Shown here piece after piece: positions 18,090-25,982 of a stretch of DNA of 48,192 nucleotides. The position numbers and the translations under genes were made by a program. The stretch is from DAIDJM01 sp964250215 (GTDB lineage: Bacteria; Pseudomonadota; Alphaproteobacteria; Acetobacterales; Acetobacteraceae). Below the pieces are notes generated by a model. It was given only the letters and a program-made list of their open reading frames with translations. It did not search any database and was not told the origin of the DNA. The stretch lies in assembly GCA_964250215.1 (NCBI GenBank), contig CAXUEX010000005.1, positions 1 through 48,192 of the forward strand, in the 5' to 3' direction. Numbering within the stretch: position 1 is the first letter of the stretch; every line of letters starts with the position of its first letter.

Positions 18090-19364
18090 TCAGCAGCCCG
18101 AGTGCTGGATGCCCGTCTTCGTGTTCAGCGGACCACCGCTGGATTTCAGCAGCTTGACGATGCTGCTGGTTGCCGGAACGAAGCCTTGGCTGTTCAGGAT
18201 TGCGGCCACATCGGCGCTGCCGCTGTAGAGATAGCTGAGTGCGCCGCGCAGCTCGGTGCCCTTCGTTGAGGCACCTAAATTGCCATTGCCGTAGCAGGTG
18301 TAGGTGTCGATGAAGGTGAAGCCGACGATCGGGTAGCCGAGGCCGCCGGATGCCACCAGGCTGTCGTTGATCGTCTGGCCGATCGTTGCCGTGTTATAGG
18401 TGGTCGGGTATTTCGTGCGGCGCAGGCGAATCAGCACGTTCTTGACCGATGGCGCGTACCTGTTGACGGTTGCCGGATAATCGTTGTTGTTCACCACCGG
18501 CTGCACGTAGTCGGGGCTGACATAGGTGATCGCGTTGGGCGTGGTGTTGACAACGCCGGAAACGCCGCCGCTGCCCGATGCGGACACCAGCTTTTGCGTG
18601 CTGCTGTTCGCCGTGAACACCGCCTGCCAGTTCGGCGCTGTGCTGGGGAAGCCGTTCGCAGCGTTGAAGCCGAGATTGGCCGGGCAGTTCTGCGCGAGCC
18701 AGTCGCTGAAGATAAACGACGTGCCGCTGCCGTCGGAGCGCACGACAACCTCGGAGATGGCGGTTTTGCCCACTTTCGTTTCGGTGCCGCTGAAGATGCC
18801 GCACACATCCGCGGTCTTCAGCGCCACTTTCGGAACGCTGCCGATCGGCAGCGTGATCGGCGTCGCGAGGGTGGGCAACTGGAAGGCGCCGCTGTCAACC
18901 GCGGCGGCCTGCTGCGCCTGGGTGGAATTCAGATAGGCGTCGCTGCCGGCGAATTGAATTTCCGGGTAGGGTGTGGCGTTCAGCCCGATGTTGCTGTTCA
19001 GGTAAGCGATCGTGTTGGTGGTGGACGGCGAGCCGAAACTGGCGGGCGTGCCCGCGGTATAAGCGGCCAGACCTGCACCGCTGCCCACCGGCTCGTAGCC
19101 GATCCCGACATTGGCGCCGACCGGGCTTTTGCAGCTGGCGTTGAGCCCAGTGGGATAGGTCACGTTGCTCGGGTTGCCGGGCGAAGTGGCATACACGCCC
19201 TGGGTGCTGCTGGAGTAGCAGTTGAAAACGTCCCGATACACTTTGGCGGCAAGCGTTCCGCCGCCGCCGTAAAGAGTCGTGGTGGGGGTCTGTGCCTCGG
19301 CGGTCGTTACCGCCGTCGCGAGCGCGACGGTGGAGACGCCGGCGAGAAGAATACGCGTCAACAT
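18090..19364 (-). CDS. PstS/DING-like periplasmic phosphate-binding protein (ligand residues intact)
   Basis: A 424-residue protein with a signal peptide (residues 1-24, cleavage after AEA). The PstS/DING fold is shown by LYGGGGTL at 31-38 (compare DINGGGATLP in DING proteins), EPVGSGAG at 91-98, FAGSDAYL at 138-145, CGIFSG at 188-193, RSDGSGTS at 209-216, ITYVSPDY and GYPIVGF. The expected phosphate ligands are all present: S95, D142, R209, S213, G214 and T215. DING proteins are high-affinity periplasmic or secreted phosphate binders. No pstCAB transporter genes are in the window, so it probably does not serve a standard Pst uptake system. Start ATG 19364 has AGGAG seven bases upstream and gives a clean signal peptide; an upstream in-frame start at 19457 is less likely. 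It is divergent to a close paralogue at 19794. Confidence 0.85.
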   Translation of the reverse strand: MLTRILLAGVSTVALATAVTTAEAQTPTTTLYGGGGTLAAKVYRDVFNCYSSSTQGVYATSPGNPSNVTYPTGLNASCKSPVGANVGIGYEPVGSGAGLAAYTAGTPASFGSPSTTNTIAYLNSNIGLNATPYPEIQFAGSDAYLNSTQAQQAAAVDSGAFQLPTLATPITLPIGSVPKVALKTADVCGIFSGTETKVGKTAISEVVVRSDGSGTSFIFSDWLAQNCPANLGFNAANGFPSTAPNWQAVFTANSSTQKLVSASGSGGVSGVVNTTPNAITYVSPDYVQPVVNNNDYPATVNRYAPSVKNVLIRLRRTKYPTTYNTATIGQTINDSLVASGGLGYPIVGFTFIDTYTCYGNGNLGASTKGTELRGALSYLYSGSADVAAILNSQGFVPATSSIVKLLKSSGGPLNTKTGIQHSGC

Positions 19365-19600
19365 GACTGTGCTCCTGCCTGAGGTGATGTTCTGGTTGCC
19401 GCCCCACGGGCGCGACCCGCATTGAGTTGCGAAGACACCGGCTTTCGCCGTGGACATTGCTGTGTGGCAAACGGCAGCCCCCCTTAACGGAGGCGACGCT
19501 GCTTGTGTGTGACATGTCCATTACGCATGGTTGCGCTTGCGTGGTTGCAACGGACCGGCGCGATTGCGTTGCTGCGACCGGGCGTTGTGCAAGGCGGCCG

Positions 19601-19616
19601 TCTGTTAAAAAACAGA
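19601..19616. promoter_or_regulatory. Inverted repeat TCTGTT-AAAA-AACAGA
   Basis: A perfect 6-bp dyad with a 4-base A loop in the divergent region between the two DING-like genes. It could be an operator or a weak transcript hairpin. Nothing else supports a specific role. Confidence 0.25.
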
Positions 19617-19670
19617 AATGAGGTTTCAACCGGCAGTGCGCGGCCCCGGAAGCAACAACTTCAGGTAGTA

Positions 19671-19691
19671 TCCACAACAATATATAGTGGA
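19671..19691. promoter_or_regulatory. Dyad TCCAC-N11-GTGGA upstream of the second DING-like gene
   Basis: A 5-bp perfect inverted repeat with an AT-only centre except for one C, 24 bases upstream of the candidate -35 hexamer at 19716. The location is right for an activator site. Confidence 0.3.
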
Positions 19692-19715
19692 ATAGAAAAT
19701 CCCGTCAGATATTTG

Positions 19716-19744
19716 TTGACAGCTCGTACATACCCCGATTATCC
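19716..19744 (+). promoter_or_regulatory. Candidate sigma-70 type promoter of the second DING-like gene
   Basis: TTGACA (19716-19721) is a perfect -35 hexamer. It is followed, after 17 bases, by TTATCC (19739-19744), a poor -10, and the start codon comes 49 bases later with AAGGAG just before it. The strong -35 in AT-rich DNA is the best promoter signal I can see in the window. Confidence 0.45.
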
Positions 19745-19793
19745 ACATTCGCATCGCGTTTTTATGTTTATTGGTCTCGAAGGAGCGTGGAAC

Positions 19794-21113
19794 ATGTCGT
19801 ATCACACCCGGCGCTTGGCATTGCTCACCGGCGTTTCGTTGCTGTCGGCTGCGGCTGCGCATGCCCAGACGCCGCCCACCACGCTCTACGGCGGCGGGGA
19901 CACGCTTTCGGCCAAAGTGTACCGCGACGTATTCAACTGCTATTCGGCAGCGGCGCAGGGCATCTACGCGACCTCGCCGGGCAATCCCGCCAACGTGCTG
20001 TATCCGGTGGGCGAGAACGCGCTTTGCACGAGCCCGCAGAACGTCGGTGAGGCGATCGCCGACGAGCCTGTCGGCGGCGCCGCCCTGACGGCATTCACTT
20101 CGGGCAACCCGGCCAGCTTTGGTTCGCCCTCGACCACCAACACCATTGCCTACCTGAACAGCAATGTGGGCGTGAACGCCACGCCGTATCCGGAAATCGA
20201 GTTTGCGGGCAGCGCCGCCTATCTGACGAGCACGCAGGCGAGCCAGGCGGCAGCCATTACCGGCGGGATCTTCCAGGTGCCGACCATTGCGTCGCCGATC
20301 GATCTGCCGGTGGGGCAGGTTCAGAAGGTCAATCTGATCACGTCGGACGTCTGCAACATCTTTTCCGGCTCAGCCTCCACGAGCGCCGGCGGCCAGACTT
20401 TCTCCGAGGTTGTGGTGCGTTCCGACAGCTCCGGACAGGCTTTTGTGCTCGGCGACTGGCTGGCGCAGAACTGCCCGGCCAATCTCGGCTTCAACGCGGC
20501 CAACGGTTTCCCGAGCAATGTGCCGAACTGGACGGCGGTGTTCAGCGCGAACGGCAATCATCTACCGATCGTCGCCGTTTCCGGTTCCGGAGGCGTCGCG
20601 AGCACGGTTTCCAGCACGGCGGGCGCGATCGGCTTCGTCAGCCCCGACTACGTCTATCCGGTGGTGCAGACGAGCACGGCGTATCCGGTGACAATCAACA
20701 AGATCTCGCCGGTGGTATCGGCGCAGACGGTCGGCACGGCGAAGGATGCGGTGGCGACGCGGCTGAAGAAGCTCAGCTACCCGGCGACCTACAATGCCGC
20801 GACGATCGGCCAGCAGCTCAATGACAGTCTGGTCGCCCCCGGCGGCAAAGGCTACCCGATCGTCGGCTTTGCTTTCATCGACACCTATAATTGCTACTCG
20901 GCTTCCTACGACGGCGGCAAAGTGGGCACGCCCGCGAAAGGCACCGCCCTGCGCGCGGCGATCCAGTATCTCTATAATACGGGCGTGAAGCCGATCATCG
21001 GCAGCCAGGGCTTCGATCCGGCTCCGACTCCGCTGCTGAAGCTGTTGAGGTCGGCAGCCGGACCGTTCGGCAAGAGCCATGGCATCGAGAACAAATCCTG
21101 CCCCAAGACCTGA
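19794..21113 (+). CDS. PstS/DING-like periplasmic protein with altered ligand site
   Basis: A 439-residue paralogue of the protein at 18090, very similar along its length (for example KVYRDVFNCYS, FGSPSTTNTIAYLNSN and SEVVVRSD are shared). It has a signal peptide of residues 1-24 ending AHA. Unlike its neighbour, it has lost several expected phosphate ligands. The GSG loop reads EPVGGAA (91-97), the Asp of AGSDAYL is Ala (AGSAAYL, A141), and the anion loop reads RSDSSGQA with Gln215 instead of Thr. The fold is probably kept, but tight phosphate binding is doubtful; a different ligand or a partner-binding role is possible. ATG 19794 is chosen for the AAGGAG upstream and the signal peptide. The TpsB gene follows 248 bases downstream on the same strand, after a strong hairpin. 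Confidence 0.85.
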   Translation: MSYHTRRLALLTGVSLLSAAAAHAQTPPTTLYGGGDTLSAKVYRDVFNCYSAAAQGIYATSPGNPANVLYPVGENALCTSPQNVGEAIADEPVGGAALTAFTSGNPASFGSPSTTNTIAYLNSNVGVNATPYPEIEFAGSAAYLTSTQASQAAAITGGIFQVPTIASPIDLPVGQVQKVNLITSDVCNIFSGSASTSAGGQTFSEVVVRSDSSGQAFVLGDWLAQNCPANLGFNAANGFPSNVPNWTAVFSANGNHLPIVAVSGSGGVASTVSSTAGAIGFVSPDYVYPVVQTSTAYPVTINKISPVVSAQTVGTAKDAVATRLKKLSYPATYNAATIGQQLNDSLVAPGGKGYPIVGFAFIDTYNCYSASYDGGKVGTPAKGTALRAAIQYLYNTGVKPIIGSQGFDPAPTPLLKLLRSAAGPFGKSHGIENKSCPKT

Positions 21114-21152
21114 CAGACGCGGACCGGGCAACCATGGCGCCGGGCGGCCGGC

Positions 21153-21198
21153 TTTATGGCGCGCCGACGCCGGCTGTTGCCCGGCGGAGCGCCATAAA
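21153..21198 (+). terminator. Long two-tier hairpin between the DING-like gene and tpsB
   Basis: A perfect 10-bp outer stem, TTTATGGCGC (21153-21162) with GCGCCATAAA (21189-21198), encloses a second GC-rich stem, CGCCGG with CCGGCG. It starts 39 bases after the DING-like stop codon. No T run follows, only ACCTTCATTTG. It could end or attenuate transcription, or protect an mRNA end, which would set DING and export-machine expression apart. Confidence 0.45.
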
Positions 21199-21361
21199 AC
21201 CTTCATTTGAATTGATCGCCGGTCTCGCGGCCAAGATCGGCGATGCCGGACATCCGATGACGCGACCAGGGGAAGAGTCCCGCCCGGCCTTGAGGGCCAG
21301 GGTGGCGCCGGGTGCGCTCGCGGCGCACGCCTTCCGGCGAGCGTGCGGGCGGCGCTAGCCC

Positions 21362-22984
21362 GTGATGACGGGGGGGATCGCTGCTGCCCGCGGACCGGCG
21401 CGGTCGGCCGGGGTCGGCCGTTTGCCGCGCGCGGGCGCCGTGCTTGCGGTGGCGCTGGCTGCTGCACCGGCGCCTGCCCTGGCCGATGCCCGCTTCTACG
21501 TCGCCGAGATCCGCGTCGAAGGGAGCCAGTCGCTGCCCGTGGAGCAGGTCGAGGAGGTTGTTTACCCGTTCACGGGCCCCGACCGCAGCGCCGCCGATAT
21601 CGAGCGGGCGCGGGCCGCACTCGAAGCGGCCTATGCGAAGGCCGGCTTTCCTACCGTCAGCGTCAGCATTCCGCGCCAGAGCATTGCGCAGTCGAACGGC
21701 GTGATCATGCTCGCTGTCACGGAACGCCGGGTAGGGCGGCTGAGAGTGACCGGCGCGCGCTACTTTCTGCCCTCGGCGATTCGCGCGGGCGCGCCCTCGC
21801 TCGCGCCCGGCACGGTGCCCGACATGCGCCGCGTGCAGGAGGATCTGGTCGGCCTCAATCAGTTGCCGGACCGGACCGTGCAGCCGAGCCTGAGACCTGG
21901 CCGCGACCCCGATACGGTGGATGTTGACCTGGCGGTGAACGACAAGCTGCCGTTCCACGGCACGCTTGAGCTGAACAATCGCTACAATGCCGACACATCG
22001 GCGCTGCGCGTGGCGGCGTCGCTCACCTATGGCAATCTGTTCCAGCGCGGCGACAGCGCGACGGTGGCCTACCAGGTGGCGCCGGAGAACGTCGCCGACG
22101 CCGAGGTGACTTCGGCCTCGTATTTGTTTCACATCCCCGACAGCCGGCTTTCGCTGCTGCTGAGTTATCTGCATTCGAACAGCAACGTCATTGCGCTGAG
22201 CAGCACCGATGTTGCCGGGCGCGGCACCGCGGCGGGGTTCCGTCTGCTGATCCCGCTTGGCACCACAAGCGGCTTCAGCCATTCGTTTTCCGTCGGCTGG
22301 GATTACAAAAAATATTACGAACTCGATAGTTTCCGCAACCCGCCCTCGGCGACGCAGGCCCCGGTCACCTATTATCCGCTGAACGCTTCCTACGCGGCGA
22401 ACTGGAACGGCGACCGGTCCAGCACCGACCTGACGATCGGGCTCGAATTTGGCCTGCCGCATCTCGGCAGCGGCGTCGCCGCATTCGACCAGAAGCGTTA
22501 CGGTGCCGTTCCGGGCTTCTCTTTGCTGCGCGCCGGTGTGGTCCGTCAGCAGGATCTGCCTTACGGGATGCAGGCCTGGGCATCGGTGCAAGGGCAACTG
22601 ACGAACGAGCCGCTCGTCTCGAGCGAACAGATCGCGCTAGGCGGCGCGGACAGCGTGCGCGGCTACCTCGAAGCCGAGACGCTCGGCGATTACGGGCTGA
22701 CCCTGCAGACCGAGCTCCGCAGCCCGTCGATCGCCGAAATTCTTGGCCGGCCCGTGCAGAGCTGGAAGTTTCACCTGTTCGCGGACGCAGGCGTGGTCAA
22801 TGACCGTCAATCGCTGATCGGCACACGGTCATCCTACGGGTTGTCATCGGTTGGCGTGGGCACGCGCATCAATCTGTGGGGCTACTTGAACGGCTCGGTG
22901 CAGGATGCCGAGACGCTCGATACCGGAGTGAACACGAAGGCCGGCACGAACCGCGTGCTGTTCCGTGTCTATGGGGATTTCTGA
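21362..22984 (+). CDS. TpsB outer-membrane transporter (ShlB/FhaC/HecB family)
   Basis: A 540-residue protein with an N-terminal signal peptide ending ALA at about residue 40. Next come POTRA domains: the first begins FYVAEIRVEGSQSLP and has the VEEVVYPFTG and AAYAKAGFP pattern. A 16-strand-type beta barrel follows with alternating hydrophobic/polar strands and a QIALGGADSVRGY motif (the conserved loop-6 VRGY of Omp85/TpsB). The last residue is Phe (RVYGDF), the classic outer-membrane barrel signal. It should export the TpsA encoded at 4298-16021. The start is uncertain by a codon (GTG 21362 or ATG 21365), and no strong ribosome site is visible. It is the first of eight closely packed genes leading into the Ton motor. 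Confidence 0.9.
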   Translation: MMTGGIAAARGPARSAGVGRLPRAGAVLAVALAAAPAPALADARFYVAEIRVEGSQSLPVEQVEEVVYPFTGPDRSAADIERARAALEAAYAKAGFPTVSVSIPRQSIAQSNGVIMLAVTERRVGRLRVTGARYFLPSAIRAGAPSLAPGTVPDMRRVQEDLVGLNQLPDRTVQPSLRPGRDPDTVDVDLAVNDKLPFHGTLELNNRYNADTSALRVAASLTYGNLFQRGDSATVAYQVAPENVADAEVTSASYLFHIPDSRLSLLLSYLHSNSNVIALSSTDVAGRGTAAGFRLLIPLGTTSGFSHSFSVGWDYKKYYELDSFRNPPSATQAPVTYYPLNASYAANWNGDRSSTDLTIGLEFGLPHLGSGVAAFDQKRYGAVPGFSLLRAGVVRQQDLPYGMQAWASVQGQLTNEPLVSSEQIALGGADSVRGYLEAETLGDYGLTLQTELRSPSIAEILGRPVQSWKFHLFADAGVVNDRQSLIGTRSSYGLSSVGVGTRINLWGYLNGSVQDAETLDTGVNTKAGTNRVLFRVYGDF

Positions 22985-22985
22985 C

Positions 22986-24839
22986 ATGCGGCGCGCGCGT
23001 CATTCCGTGTTTCTGCTGGTTCTGCTGCCGCTGCTGATGCTGACGGCGCCGGCGCAGGCGAGCTGGTGGAACAACGATTTCGCTTATCGCGTGAAGATCG
23101 ACGCCGATGCGGGCCCCAAGGGCGCCAATGTCGGCGAGCCGATCGGCCGCACGCAGGTGCTGCTGCGGCTGCATTCCGGCAATTTCAAGTTCGACAGCGC
23201 GAAGGAGGACGGCTCCGACATCCGCTTCGTCGGCGCCGACGACAAGACGCCGCTGCATTACCACATCGAGAAGTGGGATGGCCTTGTGGATCAGGTGGCG
23301 CTGATCTGGGTGGATGTGCCGGACATCGCGCCCGGCGGCACGACAAGCTTCAGCCTGTACTGGGGCAACCCGAAAGCGAGCGACGCCAGCGACGCGCACG
23401 CGACGTATGATTCGGACCAGGTGCTGGTTTACCATTTCGCCGATGCCAGCGGGTTGCCGCACGATTCGACGGCTTTCACCAATACCGCGCTCACCTCCGG
23501 CAAGCGCGACGAGGCGGGCATTATCGGTTTTGGCCTGAAGGCGGACGCAACAACGCGGCCCATTCGGCTGCCGGCAAGCCAAAGCCTGGCGATCGAAGCG
23601 GGCAAGCCGTTCACCTGGCAGATGTGGGTGAAGCCCGCCGATCCGAAAGGCTCGGGCGTGCTGTTCGACCAGCGCGACGCGGGTGGACCGAGCGCGCTCA
23701 CGATCGGCCTCAATGCGGGCGTGTCGTACGTAAGCGTAACAAGCGCCAGCGGCACGGTGAGCGCGGCGGCGGCGGCGCCGCTTGCGGGGGATGCGTGGCA
23801 CCTGATCAGCGTGGTGTTCGGTGCGGATCGTGGCATGCTCTATGTCGATGGCGTGAAGGTGGCCGATTTGAATGCCGGCTTGCCGGCGATTCCGGGCGGC
23901 GGTGCGGCGGGAGGCCCGATGGTTGCCGCCACGGCGGCGGCCGGCACGCCCGCACCGCTGCTGCCCAACTTTGCTGGCGAATTCGACGAGCTTGAGATCA
24001 GCCATGCCGCGAGGCCGGCGGGCGCGATCCTGATTGCCGACAAATCGCAGGGGCCGCAGGCGAACCTGCTCACCCTCGAAACACCGGAGCAGCAATCCGG
24101 CTTCGGCTCGGGCTATATCGGCATTATCCTGCGCAGCGTGACGCCGGATGCCTGGGCCGTCATCGGCATTCTGATCGTGATGATGGCGATCTCCTGGCTG
24201 GTGATGATCAACAAGGCGATCATGGTGGGCCGCGTCGCCGGCGCAGACCGCAGGTTCCGGCTTCTGTTCCGCGAGGCGTTCAAACGCGATCCGGGCGCGC
24301 TGCTGCCGACCCTGCCGGCCGACCGCGTGCGTGCGTGCAACGCGTCCGCGCTCTGCCGCATCTACATGACCGGGCATCGCGAGCTGGTCGATCGGCTGCA
24401 TGGCGGGCGTTTCCAGCCGGACGGCACGCTGGGGCCGCGATCGATGGCGGCGATCCGAAGCGCGATGGATGCGACGCTGGTGCAGGAGAACCAGCGGCTG
24501 AACCGGCAGATGGTGCTGCTGACCATCGCCATTGCCGGCGGCCCTTTCATTGGCCTGCTCGGCACGGTGGTGGGCGTGATGATCACCTTCGCCGCCATTG
24601 CCGCGGCGGGCGACGTGAACGTGAACTCCATCGCACCCGGGATATCGGCCGCGCTGCTTGCGACGGTCGCCGGCTTGTTCGTAGCGATCCCGGCGCTGTT
24701 CGGCTACAATTATTTTCAGGTCCGTATCAAAGGCATGATCGCCGAGTCATCCGTGTTCATCGACGAAGTGATCACCCGGATGGGCGAAGGCCCGGCGAAC
24801 GCGGTTTCCCCCGTTCCATCCAGCAAAGCGGCGGAGTGA
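22986..24839 (+). CDS. DUF2341-LamG-ExbB fusion: Ton motor subunit with a lectin-like periplasmic domain
   Basis: A 617-residue fusion. Residues 1-25 are a signal peptide (ending AQA). Residues ~27-140 match DUF2341 (opening WWNNDFAYRVKI, later FSLYWGNP). Residues ~150-355 look like a LamG/concanavalin-type beta sandwich (VYHFAD, FTWQMWVKP, LYVDGVKVADL). Residues ~375-600 are a MotA/TolQ/ExbB proton-channel domain with three membrane segments and the GPFIGLLGTVVGVM and ISAALLATVAGLFVAIPA motifs. ExbB normally has no periplasmic head. This one would place a carbohydrate-binding-like module on the motor, beneath TpsB. The ATG at 22986 is one base after the tpsB stop, so the genes are coupled; ATG 22965 would overlap tpsB and miss the signal peptide. 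ExbD follows six bases downstream. Confidence 0.9.
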   Translation: MRRARHSVFLLVLLPLLMLTAPAQASWWNNDFAYRVKIDADAGPKGANVGEPIGRTQVLLRLHSGNFKFDSAKEDGSDIRFVGADDKTPLHYHIEKWDGLVDQVALIWVDVPDIAPGGTTSFSLYWGNPKASDASDAHATYDSDQVLVYHFADASGLPHDSTAFTNTALTSGKRDEAGIIGFGLKADATTRPIRLPASQSLAIEAGKPFTWQMWVKPADPKGSGVLFDQRDAGGPSALTIGLNAGVSYVSVTSASGTVSAAAAAPLAGDAWHLISVVFGADRGMLYVDGVKVADLNAGLPAIPGGGAAGGPMVAATAAAGTPAPLLPNFAGEFDELEISHAARPAGAILIADKSQGPQANLLTLETPEQQSGFGSGYIGIILRSVTPDAWAVIGILIVMMAISWLVMINKAIMVGRVAGADRRFRLLFREAFKRDPGALLPTLPADRVRACNASALCRIYMTGHRELVDRLHGGRFQPDGTLGPRSMAAIRSAMDATLVQENQRLNRQMVLLTIAIAGGPFIGLLGTVVGVMITFAAIAAAGDVNVNSIAPGISAALLATVAGLFVAIPALFGYNYFQVRIKGMIAESSVFIDEVITRMGEGPANAVSPVPSSKAAE

Positions 24840-24845
24840 CCTGCC

Positions 24846-25250
24846 ATGCAGCTAAATGAAGACAAACCGTATGACGATATCAACATCACGCCGATGCTCG
24901 ATCTGGCTTATGTGCTGCTTGTTATTTTCATTATCATGACGACGGCTTCGGTGCAGGGCGTGAAAGTGGATCTGCCAAAGGGAAGCTCGACGCAGTCGCT
25001 CGCCGTGCCGAAGACGCGGGTGATTTCGGTCTCGAACGGCGGCCAGGTGTTCCTCGATGCCATTCCCGTGTCGCTCGCCGAGCTCGCGCAGAAGCTGCGC
25101 GATGCGAAAGCGGTAACGCCGGATCTGCCGGTTGTGCTGAAGGGGGATCGTTCGGTGCAATACGAGAAGATCATGGCTGTGCTCGACGTGGCCGGCAATG
25201 CGGGCGTCAGCTCGATCGGCCTTGCGGCGCAGCACATTCCCGGCAGTTGA
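24846..25250 (+). CDS. exbD: ExbD-type Ton motor subunit
   Basis: A 134-residue inner-membrane protein, the normal size for ExbD/TolR. It has a short cytoplasmic N-terminus, the NITPMLDLAYVLLVIFII membrane helix with the proton-carrying Asp at D19, then a periplasmic domain containing KVDLPKGSS and VVLKGDRSVQYEKIM. It should form the proton-driven motor with the upstream ExbB fusion and energise the TonB that starts four bases downstream. The three genes together make a complete dedicated Ton system. Confidence 0.92.
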   Translation: MQLNEDKPYDDINITPMLDLAYVLLVIFIIMTTASVQGVKVDLPKGSSTQSLAVPKTRVISVSNGGQVFLDAIPVSLAELAQKLRDAKAVTPDLPVVLKGDRSVQYEKIMAVLDVAGNAGVSSIGLAAQHIPGS

Positions 25251-25253
25251 TCG

Positions 25254-25949
25254 GTGATCTACGAGGACGATCTCGAGGAAGTTGCGCCGCTTTGGCGCCG
25301 CGTGGGCGCGCCGGTGGCCGGGCTTGCGGGTGCGGGCCTGCTCGCATGGTTGGCGATTTCGCAATTGCAACATTCAAGCCCGGCGCCGCGGCCGCACCAG
25401 GAGCCGCCGCATATCGTGAATATCAAGCTGCCGCCGCCGCCGCCTCCTCCACCACCGCCAAAGCAACCGCAAAAGCCGGAGCCGGTGAAGCAGATGCCCT
25501 CGCCGGTGAAAGCATCGGTGCCGAAGCCAACGCCGCGCGCGCCTTCACCGCCGGCAGCGCTCACCACTTCCATCAAGGGGGCCGGCAATTCCGGCCTCGG
25601 CTATGGGGCGAATGGCGGCGGCGGCGATTGCCTCGGCTCCGGCTGCGGCAACGGCGACGGCGGTGGCGACCAATCGGCCTATTTCGCCAACCTCATCAAG
25701 ACACAAATCGAAACGGCGCTCGCCCGCGATGACAAACTGCGTTTTGCACATTACCGCGTCACGGTCGCCTTGCGCATGGACCTGAGCGGCCGCGCTGTGC
25801 GCGCCACGATTCGCGATTTTTCCGGTGAAGCCGATCTGCAGCCGGAGATCGACCGGGTGCTGCTCACGGTTGCAACCAACGAAAAGCTGCCGCCGGACAT
25901 TGCCAGCCAGCCGGTGCTGCTGAGGATCAACGCGCACGGGCGCGGGTGA
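25254..25949 (+). CDS. tonB: TonB-type energy transducer
   Basis: A 231-residue protein starting at GTG 25254, four bases after the exbD stop. One membrane helix (about residues 17-37, rich in Ala, Gly and Leu) follows a short cytoplasmic start. A periplasmic spacer comes next with ten consecutive prolines and Lys-Pro repeats (about 60-100), then a Gly-rich linker with a Cys pair (GDCLGSGC) and a C-terminal TonB-like domain (about 145-231). Such proteins span the periplasm and hand motor energy to outer-membrane partners. There is no TonB-dependent receptor in the window, so the client may be TpsB, the porin next door, or a receptor elsewhere. The Cys pair in the linker is not a usual TonB feature. 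Confidence 0.88.
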   Translation: MIYEDDLEEVAPLWRRVGAPVAGLAGAGLLAWLAISQLQHSSPAPRPHQEPPHIVNIKLPPPPPPPPPPKQPQKPEPVKQMPSPVKASVPKPTPRAPSPPAALTTSIKGAGNSGLGYGANGGGGDCLGSGCGNGDGGGDQSAYFANLIKTQIETALARDDKLRFAHYRVTVALRMDLSGRAVRATIRDFSGEADLQPEIDRVLLTVATNEKLPPDIASQPVLLRINAHGRG

Positions 25950-25982
25950 CGCGCGCCATCGAGGATTGTGGGGGATTTGAGG

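Larger units (their letters stand above)
19365..19793. promoter_or_regulatory. 429-base divergent intergenic region between the DING-like paralogues
   Basis: No convincing gene lies here. The half next to the + strand gene is AT-rich compared with the window, and holds a promoter-like element and two dyads listed separately. I looked for a tandem CTGTCA-type PhoB box, which would be expected if the pair were phosphate-regulated, and found none convincing on either strand. Confidence 0.6.

Noticed and set aside
19700..19725. CCGTCAG-ATAT-TTGTTGA read as a possible PhoB box upstream of the second DING-like gene.
   Set aside because: The first half resembles CTGTCAT, but the second matches at only three of seven positions, and TTGACA there is better explained as a -35 hexamer.
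21203..24401. Long - strand frames opposite tpsB and the ExbB fusion.
   Set aside because: Their translations are Arg/Ala/His-rich with no family motifs, while the + strand frames give clear TpsB and ExbB proteins with signal peptides and overlaps.
25436..25465. Poly-proline codon repeat in tonB as a sequencing or slippage artefact.
   Set aside because: The codons vary (CCG, CCT, CCA) and a proline-rich spacer is normal in TonB, so the repeat is most simply real.
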